A stretch of DNA of 64,000 bases from positions 29,560,283 through 29,624,282 of the forward strand of contig NC_063156.1 of assembly GCF_020921035.1 (NCBI RefSeq). Direction: 5' to 3'. The position numbers and the translations under genes were made by a program. The number at the start of each line of letters is the position of its first letter. Position 1 is the stretch's first letter. Shown in pieces: positions 12,866 through 23,457 of the stretch. The stretch is from Rhodamnia argentea (taxonomy: Eukaryota; Streptophyta; Magnoliopsida; Myrtales; Myrtaceae). Below the pieces are notes generated by a model. That model saw nothing but the letters and a program-made list of their open reading frames with translations. It ran no database searches and was not told the origin of the DNA.

Positions 12866-13500
12866 GGAAGGATGAGAAGTGTAACCAGTTTGTCATTAAC
12901 ACAGACAGTAAGGAAATGTCCCAATATTGCAACAGGCTGTCACAAGCGCATGCAACCACAGAGGGCAACATAACAATTCTTTAGAATGAAAACGAGCTTA
13001 TGCTTTCAAGAAACTTTCTTGTTTCTTGTCCCTCTATAATCAAGTGGTTTTAAAGCTACATGATGATTCGAAATTGATTATATCAGAAGGTCCTCCTATG
13101 GTATTTGGATGCTTGGATAACGACCTTGTCCAAAAGGTTCAGTTTGCTTACAGTCCACCAAATTTATCTTTCCTAGTGTCTTTGTCCCATGCATGCATGC
13201 ATGCATGCTTACTTACATACATACGTACATACATACATGTACATATATCTAGCTGTTCTATTATTGAGTCCAATGCATCATGTTGTTCGTTCGTTTTGGA
13301 ACAAGGAAAATCTTTCATCGAAATTCGTTCTTCAATTTTTATTAAGAAGGTTCTGTGGTTCAATTCTCGAGGAGATATCTGATGAAGAACAGATCACCAA
13401 AAGAAGGTGTGGAAATGGGTTTGAAATAGATGGATTGAAAGTGGACTTGAGATCAACAAATATCTAAGTTAAGTTACGATAGTCCTAAGAAAGCAGTACA
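12866..13500 (+). pseudogene. Unidentified exon-like remnant, right of the Copia insertion
   Basis: Directly after the target duplicate the plus strand reads an apparently coding stretch ('KDEKCNQFVINTDSKEMSQY', ending in a TAG at about 12982). A second frame at about 13040-13175 reads 'DDSKLIISEGPPMVFGCLDN'. The two would join only with a frameshift. The stretch may continue whatever is at 6136-7248, with the Copia element sitting in between. Family not recognised. A CATG/CATA tetranucleotide run covers 13187-13250. Confidence 0.3.
13187..13250. repeat. Tetranucleotide microsatellite (CATG then CATA type)
   Basis: A run of four to five CATG units, then TTAC/CATAC/GTAC variants. Short open frames rich in His, Ala, Cys and Met over this run are repeat artefacts. 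Confidence 0.85.
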
Positions 13501-16012
13501 TGGCTAAGAAATAAACATGGCTGCTAGAATTGAATGTGCGAGAAAATTAAAGGGTGACAAAAGTTAAACTGCAGAGGAAATTGAGTGTTTTTGGATGTTT
13601 CGTTGATCTCTGTTTCCTTTCTTTTTTCTGGATATTTGTATCTCCTTTCTCCTTGTAACTGTTCAATCATTTATCTTTGTGTTTTCAAATCTTTGATCTT
13701 AACGCCTTCAATAACTATCCCTTTCTACCCATGTTCTTTATCGCTTTTGTCCGTCAAAACTTGATCTTCAACTGCCACAATGACATTGAATTTGAATCTG
13801 TTTGAATAACCTCCCATGATCTGTTCGTGCCTATTACTTTCATTTTTTGCTTGTAATTTCCCATTGACGTGGCTAACTTAGCTATTTCATGGCTTTTTTT
13901 ATGCCCGTAACCCTCCATCGTTGGCCTTCTGCGATTTTTGAGAAGTTCCCGAATCATGACCCTTACCGAATGTTAGACTTAATGACCTTGCTGTCCACTT
14001 CCTGAATATCGGGTTCTTGCAACTTTCGGCATACTACGGCCAATTTAACGAATTTCGGAAAGTCATTCGTCGCTCATGATTTACCGACTTCATGACATAT
14101 TGACGATGACCGCCATTCGGTACTTGTTATCATTTTGGTGTTATCACATACCTATCGCTTTACATTAAGCTTTAAATTGAACTTCTGTTTTCGTCCACTT
14201 CGAGTCAGGCCTACGCACAGAATATCTCTTGAAGTTTTGCTATTGGTGATGGAGGATTAAGTTTTGCAGATGGGAGACTCGATGTTTAGCTGAGCTATAT
14301 ATAAATATACATATTAGTAACTTAAAAGGATATTTATTCAAAGGTATTGTTATTATAAATGCCTTTCCATTGAGTTATAGTGAAATCTGCTAATTATAGA
14401 GGACCGCTCCGGTAGTTCTCCTGCTAAGCATACAAATTGTGTTTGCTTATGGTTAAAGCCAAAAAGAATGGCATTGAAAATATGTTTCGAGATTTCAAGT
14501 TGCTAATTATGCGATACAAACTTCTCGCTTCTGCTGATGCTTGTGTACAAGATGGAGTTTTGGAGCACAGATTGGGTGTGGCATAATTGTGCCGTTCTAC
14601 TGCTTTTTTGAAGTGGTATTTTGGTTCATAAGGTTGTGGATCTGGATAGGGTTTTGTGCAATATCATTGGCGTTTCTTTTTTCCTTCTTCAAGCATTATG
14701 CTGTCTCTTTTTTGGTAAGAAACATTGTTGACGTCGGTTTGTCTTGTTATCAATTCCCTGTGAAGCACAGGTATTTTGTGCTCAGTGGGTGTTGTTCATT
14801 TTCTCTCTTCTTTTGAAGGTTGCATTGAAAATACGCGGTCCGGCATTCACATCTAAAGATAGATGATTTGCTATCTGCAATCAGCTCACCGAATGAACGA
14901 GAGAAATGACATCATGATGTCGAAATGATAGACTAAGGATGCATTTGTTTCGGAGAAATTCTACTATTTAGAAAGCATTTTTTTATAAATGATCATTGTA
15001 TCGAATACAATGATGAATTAATGAAAATGTTTAGGCGTGAATTGTTATTGATATTGATATTATTTTTCATTAATGTTTCAAAATGATACAAATCATTATT
15101 TTTAGGAAGATGTGATCTAAGTCATCGAATTTCCGTGAAACAAATCCACTCTTGGCGTGAACTAGAGTGACGGGAAATTGCTGTCCTAAATGTGTCCTTT
15201 ATGGTGGGACTACGCTGAGCTTCTCTTGAAAGACTGCGGTAATCAGCATGTGCTGTTCGAGGTTCTCCACGGTAAATTGAATGGCGATTAGCAGTTTCTG
15301 ACACAAGATGGACCAAAAAGCCAGGATACCTCTCTGGTGGATTTTAGCGGGCTTGAGCACTCTTTGTTTTTTTGGTATGGGTCATTACGGCATTGCAAAT
15401 TGGCCTAAAAAAAAAAAGAGAAATGATTCCCCGATAGTACTGTCGGGAACGGTACAATCTCAATGGTAGATCCACATCATCACGTATTTTGTATAAATCA
15501 CTTATTTAATTGAGAGACCGTGTGATCGGAAATAACCGATAGCGGCTTCAAAAAATTTGTTGCCATCGTGCAATATTCGCTTTTAATATGCATGTTTGGA
15601 TCAGATTAGACCAAATAAAAAGACCACTTATTCTGCCGGTTAACAAGTAATTTTCTAAGTCTGTCAGTAACACCTTCGGTTACAATATGCAGTAAAATAA
15701 TTTTTACCCGAGTGCAGAAACTTTTCTCTTGAACTGAACTATATGCTATGGCCAACGGTCTAGATCATATATTTCATCCTTTGTCTGGCCTGTGATTTGT
15801 AAAATTGCCCTCGGACGAGCATGTAATGTCGGCTTAGTCCGATGTGCTCCTCTTTGTGCCCTTCCCTAATTGTTCTTCTTTTTGGCCATGCAATTCACCA
15901 TCCTTTTGTCACCATCCGGAAATTTTCAAGTTCGAAGGACCATGAATCATCCATAAACGGAAATCTCTCTCTTGAGTTTTCTAGAATATTTTTAGATGAA
16001 CAATATAGTAAA
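13501..16012. other. Gene-free region
   Basis: No gene can be supported. The 14541-14816 frame is hydrophobic only because the DNA is T-rich. Positions 15450-15537 carry the dispersed repeat also seen near 4640-4730. No PAP exons are recognisable here, although the stretch lies between the two surviving ends of the dead PAP copy. Confidence 0.6.
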
Positions 16013-16300
16013 TGTAACATCTACTAAAAGGTTCCTTGTAATCTGATTGGTCGATAGGGAGGTGCACTCTCATTAGTAGATAGAGAGGTGAGATCACCAA
16101 CATTAGATCAATGATTGATCAACGGTTATAATTGATCAAGTTTTTGTATATATAGGGGTCTAGAACTCGTCTTTTTATCGAATAGAATACAAAGCTTCTC
16201 GTTTTAGAGTTTCTCTCTTTACTTTACCAGTTATAGTCATGCCTCGTCTTCTTGAGATTAGGTTCAGAGAGGCGACCTTAGTGCCTCAGCTAAATGAGCT
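16013..16300 (+). mobile_element. Possible solo LTR or LTR fragment
   Basis: Begins TGTAACATC and carries a TATA-like box 'gtatatatagggg' at about 16146-16158. A transcribed-region-like stretch follows ('atagaatacaaagc', then 'gagtttctctctttac'), which resembles the U3-R-U5 layout of small Copia LTRs. I could not find a clear right end or a target duplication, so this rests on layout only. Confidence 0.3.
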
Positions 16301-16484
16301 CTGTCACTTCAAAATATATAAAGCATAATAGCTTCTTATTTACTAGAATTCGTCGGTCCCGTTTATTGTATTTTGACTAATATACAAAGAATAATAAAAT
16401 ACTATTGCATCAACGAAATAGCCAACTTGACCCAAAATAATAATTTTATACTATTAAAACTCATTAAAAATGTTACCTTTCTCT

Positions 16485-16665
16485 CTTCTCAAAAAGGAAA
16501 AGGTCGTTCCATATTCCTTGTGGCGAGCAGATTCAACTCAATCTAACTAGTGATGGTGAAGCTTATATGTAGTGACTTGAAATTAACACAATTTGGTACC
16601 GTCAGATATGCATGTTCGGTACCCAAAACCACATTTGACTTCGTGGAATTTGTTCACTTTGGCAA
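16485..16665 (-). pseudogene. 5' leader and start region of the dead PAP copy (PAP-B)
   Basis: Aligns with 3910-4090, the start codon and 5' leader of PAP-A, in the same orientation. Shared blocks include the region around the ATG, 'ttcaacccaatctaacc' against 'ttcaactcaatctaact', 'atgtagcgactt' against 'atgtagtgactt', and 'atttgacttt' against 'atttgacttc'. No first-exon coding sequence continues to the left. Together with 5254-6110 it marks the two ends of a vanished third gene. Confidence 0.7.
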
Positions 16666-17257
16666 TCGGACTCACACGCGCGTCTTGAGCAACTCAAACC
16701 CCGAGCTCGACCAGAAAACAACAACCAAGGCGACTCTAGGAATCCGCCTAGTCAAAGCCCAACCTACACCTCACTCGCACCGCCTACATGGCAGTAAACA
16801 CACCACAGAAATCTCAGGATGAGAAAGTTCGTTGGTGATATGCATCCCAACCAGGCAATGGGAGTCGGATATACCAAGTAGGATGGATAGAAAATGTTCT
16901 GATTGAGTGCCGTTTCTACAAAACTGAAAGCTGTATAAAAAGTTTCACCAAACCAGAGGCACACCCTACAAAATATAAGATGATGAGTTACACTATCAGG
17001 GCTCCCATGTTTCAATGATGCCTCGTCTGCATTCCTCCAAACAAACAGATAGCTGGCCATGCCTAATGCCATAAGACTAGAGCAGCTGATGAAATCCTAC
17101 TCTCTCTTCACCGTAACCTCCGGCTCACAACCTAGCAGCTGATGAAAACAGCGCATGCTGATGTAATATGCAGGGCTGCCCAATGATGCAAAGATAAATA
17201 GGAGCATACGATGCGCCCTCAAAGACGTGGAGTTCATCTGGATTTCCGACAAGACAT
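16666..17257. other. Gene-free region 3' of LSG1
   Basis: No gene supported. It includes the 3' flank of LSG1 up to position 17257. The two short open frames (16550-16822 and 16764-17072) overlap on opposite strands and show no family features. Confidence 0.55.
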
Positions 17258-17539
17258 CTATCCAGCCATTGCAGGACCTGCATAAGCTCGCTTCTGAAAT
17301 ACTCTTATGACTGGCATTCCATCTCCATCGTCGTTCCTAACTCTCCAAGAACGGTCTTTCTTCCTTTGGGGCTTTCTATGGTGCTTGTGAGACACATTTG
17401 GCTTCTTCACGGTTACCTTCTTGGAAGATAGCCCATCAGCCACGTCGAATGAACTCAAATCATCATGTACATGATCAAGTACAGGGCCATTTTCGCTTTC
17501 GTCCTCATTATCTGGAGGATTTTCAATGTCAGATGATTC
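17258..17539 (-). pseudogene. LSG1: LSG1 C-terminal tail, in frame beyond the premature TGA
   Basis: Reads 93 codons in the same frame as the last LSG1 exon: an acidic segment (ESSDIENPPDNEDESENG), then 'HDDLSSFDVADGL', then a basic stretch with KKPNVSHKHHRKPQRKKDR and 'GMPVIRVFQKRA', stopping at 17258-17260. This is the conserved LSG1 tail. Its preserved frame and composition show that the TGA at 17540 is recent or is read through. Without it the protein loses the basic C-terminus. Confidence 0.85.
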
Positions 17540-20500
17540 TCATTCAGCCGCTTCACTCAAACTGGGTTCTGCAGCATCTCCGTCATAACACTCTTCGTCG
17601 CCCATCCCAGGGGGCATTTCGTAGTGAGGTAGCTTCCCATCAATGTAGTCTTTCAAGATTTGGCGTGCAGCTCGGGTTTCATCTGGCAAACCACTAGAGG
17701 CAACATACCCTCGTGAGGCACAGTAAGCTCTCAGGAATTCTGAAGCCAGGGGAGGCCTGTCCTGTGGTTCGTACGGCTTAGGTTTTGGCAGACTTATGTT
17801 ATACACATTCTCGATGACACGTCTTGGGACTCGATTGGCCACTACTTGCACCGCGTCTCTATGTTCGGTCATCCGATCAATGGGCAAGACCCCACAGGCA
17901 ATCATCTCTTGTCTTGAGCTAGAAAAAGATGGGAACACTAATCCAGGGCAATCACATAGAGTGAGCTCATCAGATATAATCAAAGTCTGGAAATGCTTGG
18001 TCTTCCCAGGAGTAGAGGTGACCCCTGTCCGCCTCTGACCAACCAAAGCATTAATTGTTGAACTCTTCCCCACATTAGGATATCCAACGAAACCAACAAC
18101 AACAGGTCCACCGGCAGCAGAGTGACCATTTGAGGGACCTGTACTGCTAGACCCTGATTCCCTTCGCAACTTGGCAATCTCTTCAGCCTCAAACTGTAAA
18201 CGCATCAAAATTTCTTCCCTACCGTATAACTTTGTACTAGGGTCATCCTTCTCTTCTTGACTATTATTTTGCTTTTTCCAAGGGTCAGCTAGCTTTTTCC
18301 CTTCCAGTTCTGCAGAAGCAGCTTTGGCAGACCAGAATACAAACAAAATCTCATGAAGCTGGAAAAACTTTGCCCACTTCTCCCTGCAGAAATACACAGG
18401 CAATGAAATCTTTAAAGAAGGTGAACATAGGAAATATTTTCCAGCTGCATCAAATAGGTGACAAAGTGTGAACCTCACAGAAAATGGCAAGAAATCTGCC
18501 TTGTTGACAAGAAGCAATGTCCTTTTGTACTTGTCAGTTTCTTGAGCATAGGCGTAAATGAGAGCAAAATCCGTGTTATGCTAAGCAGTAGCAATGACTG
18601 CTCCACCATTTCACGAGTAAGCATAGTTTTCCAGCATGTCCTCTCAATACAAATAAGTAACCGTTGCAACCAGCGGCAACACATAAGTATAGCCCATCAA
18701 CAATACACTACACAAATATGAAACATTCCCTCTTTAACTAAAATATGCATCTTCTAATATGCAATTTTTATTATTCAGAAAAGAAATTTTAAAAACTTGC
18801 TAAAATAATCATAAGCACATGAGACTTGAAAATAAAAGCAACAGAGAGCTCTGAGTATCAGAATGAAAGCAAACCTACCTCAAGATCAGCACATCGGTAG
18901 AACAATGGATCTCGAGCATCTACAACCATTACAAGCTCAAAAGAAAATCGATATCAGCATCGTTCACAGGTATAAGTATGGTGGCAACTCATGATGAACC
19001 TAGAATGGAGAGGAAGGAAAAGAGATGTACTCAAGGAAAAGCACATTCCACAAAAGTATGGAATTAGTAGTCTTCATCCAAACATAACCGTCACCAGAAA
19101 ACTAGAACTTAATATAGAGCATAGAGACTTGAGAATAAGATTATTATTGCCCCCAGTTCAACAGTGCTTTCTCCACCAAACAAAATGCTAAATCATTCAC
19201 TAACGTAACCACAAGGACTACATAAGATTCTTGAAAGATGTCAAGGTAAGCCACCATTTCTTGATTAAACTGATATCATAAATTAACTAAAATATTCTCA
19301 TCTCAGAAAAAAAAAAAAAAACTCACATGAGCCAAAACCTACTTGGACTGTAGATTTTCTGGGAGTGGCATGATCTTTAAATATGTAGGAAAGAAGACAA
19401 CTGATTTGAGTCTATCCTTGTTATTTCTTATGTGCACAAGCGGCCATTATCTAGACTCCATTCTTACATGGGGATAGGGGAAAAAAAAATGAGTTAGAGG
19501 TCATTCATTGAACTTCATTACGTTGATTCATAATCGTACGAAGTGTACATACTTTCAAGTTCTAGTCAGAGCATGCCTCGGACAAAGCCATATAATCGTC
19601 ATCAAGCGCCTCAAGCTCTAACTAAAAGAGTCGTACAATCCTTTCACCTTCTAAAACAAAGACAGATGCGAAAAGAAAAAAGTGAAAATGCCCATCTCAC
19701 ATTATCTAAAGACAGGCTCACCAAATCACTGCGTTCAACCACATGCCAAAGTTGTCTCCAGATATCAAGGTTCTTCTCGAATGGGGTAAGAACAAGCTTT
19801 TCATTCTCCTCAAGCCTGAAACATTTTCAGTTAAAAGAAACATCACTTAATATGCATACCCAGCAATTAATCATAATTGAGGAAGAATAAAGGGGGTTGA
19901 ATCCAAGAAAACAAAGGTGCGTACATAATGAGTTGGATGAAAACAATCCCCAGCTCCAAATGCAGACGATAATCGTCATAACTATATTCTCCCTTGGACA
20001 ATGAACTTAAGCAGGAAATATTTGTCATACCAGGATATATGCAAAAGTTAAGTACTTCAAAAGCAACCCAAAGATTTGGCACACTGAATCTCAGACATGG
20101 TTGGTTCGATACTACCTGCTCTACGAATATCAAAAACCAATATCTGAAGAAAACCTACGACCAGATTCTGCTGGAGACTTGTCTGACAACAGCGACCAAC
20201 ACTAAGCCTTCTCCCACAAAGCAGGATGTCTAAAACTTAACCAAAGTTACAACGCAACTTGGGAAAGAAAAAGGCACACCCCATTCTACCGATGTGTTCC
20301 AACAGAAATTCGAGATTTGAATTTTCAGTTCCATTGGAGGCACCAATCCAACTTATATACATCATTTTCATACACAAGGAAGGAGACCAGCATATTCATT
20401 TCGAAATCGACTCATAATTTTACGTCCCCCTTGAACCTGAAGTTGTGAGTACTCACGCTACTGTCATCCCATAGGAGGAACTCTTTTTTATTTTCTTGAA

Positions 20501-21949
20501 AGGCATTTAGATGATGCTATCACTTGAATGCAAAAGTTTTGTAAAACATACAAAGAAGTAATCACCCTATGCTCCAAGAGACACAAACAAGACAACAAGA
20601 TGAAAATTTACCTCACAAGGTTTCTACGCCAAACTAAGAAAGCTTGTCTTTCATTGGCATCAAGCTCTTCTACGGACATCAAAGGGCCCCATGGTGGTCT
20701 ATAGGAGAAAAAGACATTCTGTATTAATCATCTAACACAAAGTCCTACTATTATATTGACGTGACAGAAAATACACACCTTCGTGGAACGCGGAGGCTAC
20801 TAGCATGTAGAGCTTCCTCTTTCTTCTGTTCTTCTCTCCTCTTTTCAGGAGTCATACCAGAGGTGCTAGAACCAGAGTCCCTATCAAATAAAACTCGCAA
20901 AACGTTAGCGTCAATAGAACATGTGATTCGTCAATTACTACCCAAGAGCATAAGCAATGGTCTCAAAGTTTTGCATATCTTGTGGCAACCAAGAGGAAGG
21001 AAATGAACAAATTCGCCTAGACCTTAGTCAGATGTGATCTCAATCTCAAAGAGAACTGGAAGTTCACACTAACAGTACTACCCAGAAATCAAAACGAATT
21101 CAGCAGGTTAAGTGGTTTGATAATTACCATTGACATACAGATACCTCAATATTTCGATGCTTCTATTCACCAGAAGGGGTTTTTTCCTAAAGTAACTTGT
21201 GATCGAAATCCGTAAACTACATACACAAAATGAAAATTCTGCCTATCAGATAAGACTCCATCCTGCATACAGTCAACCACCAAGACAACTACACTATATC
21301 CCCACCACATATGTAATAGTGTTTTGACTGTGGATCACACATGTGATTGCTAAAACTTGCTAGGTCAGGTGACCACAGTTCCGCTTCCCGTTCAGATGTT
21401 CCAAGTCCCATGATGCACACCCGCCCAGCAAGCAAGTCAGGAAAACGCTCAATAGAGCAGCATCAATTAGCAAAAGAACACGTTTCGCAGGCCAAGCTCA
21501 AGCCAAACTTCACGAGTCACTCCGCATCCCTCTCAAGCTCGATCAGACGGGATAAACGTCGATGGAGACATATTCACAATAAACACCTAAACAACCTACT
21601 GCTAAACCGAAAGAAAAAAAAAAAGTAACAAACAGCTCTAATACGATGTAAAAGCACTCATTCAAGAGCTCAAGCAAGCGGAGGAAATGAAAGCCGGGTA
21701 GGTTAACTCAAGCCGAGAGTCGGGGGCGTACAATCTGATAGGCAGGTCGGGGCGGGAGCGATCGGCGGCGAGGAGGAGCTCGGCCTCCTCGCCCTGATCG
21801 ATGACGGCGTCGATGTTGCTGACGTCGGTGACCGACTCGAGGACCTTCTTGTTCCTGTAGGACCGGCCCTTCTCCTTGGACTGCTGGATCATCTGGTTGT
21901 GGTGCTTCACCAGAGCCCGACCCAGCCCCGTCTTCTCGTTCTTCCCCAT
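17540..21949 (-). CDS. LSG1: Ribosome-biogenesis GTPase LSG1 (large subunit GTPase 1), truncated by an in-frame TGA
   Basis: Circularly permuted YlqF/LSG1-type GTPase; in yeast and plants it releases export factors such as Nmd3 from the cytoplasmic 60S subunit. Exons: 21949-21708, 20880-20779, 20698-20612, 19815-19722, 18935-18879, 18553-18474, 18383-17540. This gives 502 codons including the stop. The permuted motif order is visible: VVDARDP (about 179), G4 NKAD (211), G1 GYPNVGKSS (321), G2 in 'GVTSTPGKT', G3 DCPG (365). The N-terminus (MGKNEKTGLGRALVKHH) is typical of the family. Two oddities follow. The frame stops at TGA 17542-17540, yet the same frame continues open for 93 codons with the family's Lys/Arg-rich tail. 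And the sequence before exon 6 is AC, not AG, at 18555-18554. The gene may be newly damaged, an allele, or affected by sequence errors. Confidence 0.92.
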
Positions 21950-22189
21950 CTAGGCAAAACCACGAGCCCTAGCTTCTCCGGGAACCGCCGCCCAAACGGA
22001 ATCGGTGAGTGCGAATGAGTCGAGCTCGAGTCGCGGGACGAAGAGCCGCTTGTGGCGGTGGGCGCGGATGGAGAAGGAAGGCGACGACGGTGTCTGCGGG
22101 CTACGATTGTAATGGTGGCGGGCAATTTGAAATCGTTGTTCCCTGGGCGGATTTTTTTTTTTTTGCCTAATTTGTCTGTTGTACTGAAA

Positions 22190-22510
22190 AATTTTTAGGA
22201 ATAAGTGATCTAAAATTTGTACAAATACGGTAAGTCTTAAAATTTATCGAAAAGTATAATTAAGTTCTAAAACTTATAAAAAGTACAATGTCTCAAAACT
22301 TGTTCTTGATCGCACTTTTTGAAAGTTTTAAGATTTATACCATATTTTCATGACAAGTTTTAGGACTTAAATGCACTTTTTGAAAATTTTAGAATTCGAT
22401 TGCACTTTATTGACAAGTTTTAGGAGTTAATTGAACTTTCGAAAGTTTTTAGATTCAATTGAACTTTCGTGGTAAATTTTAAGATTTTTAGTACATTTAT
22501 CCAAAATTAA
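22190..22510. repeat. AT-rich element with diverged sub-repeats and inverted ends
   Basis: The phrase 'aagttttaggacttaa' and variants recur about every 35-60 bases. The left part (about 22195-22290) resembles the reverse complement of the right part (about 22420-22505). This suggests an old miniature inverted-repeat transposon with degenerate internal repeats. Boundaries are approximate and no target duplication was found. Confidence 0.45.
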
Positions 22511-22512
22511 TG

Positions 22513-22618
22513 TTTCAACTCAAACTTCTGCATTAAATTCTTTAAGTCAATCATATCTTATATCCGTCTAATAATATTTCAACTCAAACTTCCGCATTAA
22601 ATTATTTAAGTCAATCAT
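22513..22618. repeat. Direct duplication of 42 bp, 64-bp spacing
   Basis: Positions 22513-22554 and 22577-22618 match with two differences (both contain 'gcattaaatt' and end in 'taagtcaatcat'). Confidence 0.85.
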
Positions 22619-23204
22619 TAAATTTTTTTAAAAATTTTGTTAATTTTTGAGAAAACAAATAAAAGAAAAGTCTAATAAAAAAAGAAAAAAAAATCAAATA
22701 AGTAAAAAGACGAAAGTGCCCTTAAAATCAGGTCCTTTTTAGTCAATTTTGTCGTGCCAATGTTTGAAAAAAATGAAGATACCTCAAGGCTCTTATTTGA
22801 AACATGATTCACTTAGAATCCTTATTTGAGAAAAAGGAGAAGATTTCGAGCCCCTTTTTTGAAATTTTTTCTAAAAGCTAGAGGAGGGATTTGAATTTAT
22901 TCTCCGAGAGAATTTTACACAAGAATAATCAATGATTATGCTGACTAATCGTTCAAGCAACAATTTTGTCAATTTTGTCGTGCCAATGATTTTACTTTCT
23001 TTATACCGTAAAGACTTGTATAAAAAACATGTCGTAAGGAAATGAAAACCTGAATTTGTTCAACACCGTTACGAATGAGAATAAAAGGTTGTCTCCAAGA
23101 CTCCAACCTCGCGTGCAGCGCTTTCAGATGAAGCTGGAAAAAGCAGATAACAAACTTCAGAGCGGCGGACTCCTTTACCCACTCACCAAAGTCTCTTCTC
23201 CTTC

Positions 23205-23226
23205 CTCTCTCTCTCTCTCTCTCTCT
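23205..23226. repeat. CT dinucleotide microsatellite
   Basis: 22 bases of uninterrupted CT, followed by gtgtctacacagagag. Confidence 0.95.
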
Positions 23227-23457
23227 GTGTCTACACAGAGAGACGTGTATAAAGCCCTTCCATGGCGATTGGTTGAACTCTGGGTTCTCCAATCTTGTGC
23301 AGGAAAAAATTCATGCCAATGACTTCTCGCAAAATGACACGTTTCCTTTTAATGTAACTCATAAAAAACTCCGAGATGCTCCTCATCCAAGAATCATCTC
23401 AATCTTAATAATCAGCTGCTCCTGAAGGGAGCTAAAAAGTTTTCTTGGATTGGATTA

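Larger units (their letters stand above)
21950..23204. other. Region between LSG1 and PAP-C
   Basis: Positions 21950-22140 are the GC-richer LSG1 5' leader and promoter. From 22190 the DNA becomes very AT-rich with internal repeats, listed separately. No gene is supported. The short frames near 22969-23322 span the PAP-C 3' flank and a CT microsatellite. Confidence 0.6.

Noticed and set aside
13187-13250. His/Ala/Cys/Met-rich peptide frames on both strands
   Set aside because: They are translations of a CATG/CATA microsatellite.
14541-14816. 91-codon hydrophobic frame, possible membrane protein
   Set aside because: Hydrophobicity follows from T-rich DNA; no family motif, splice partner or promoter signal.
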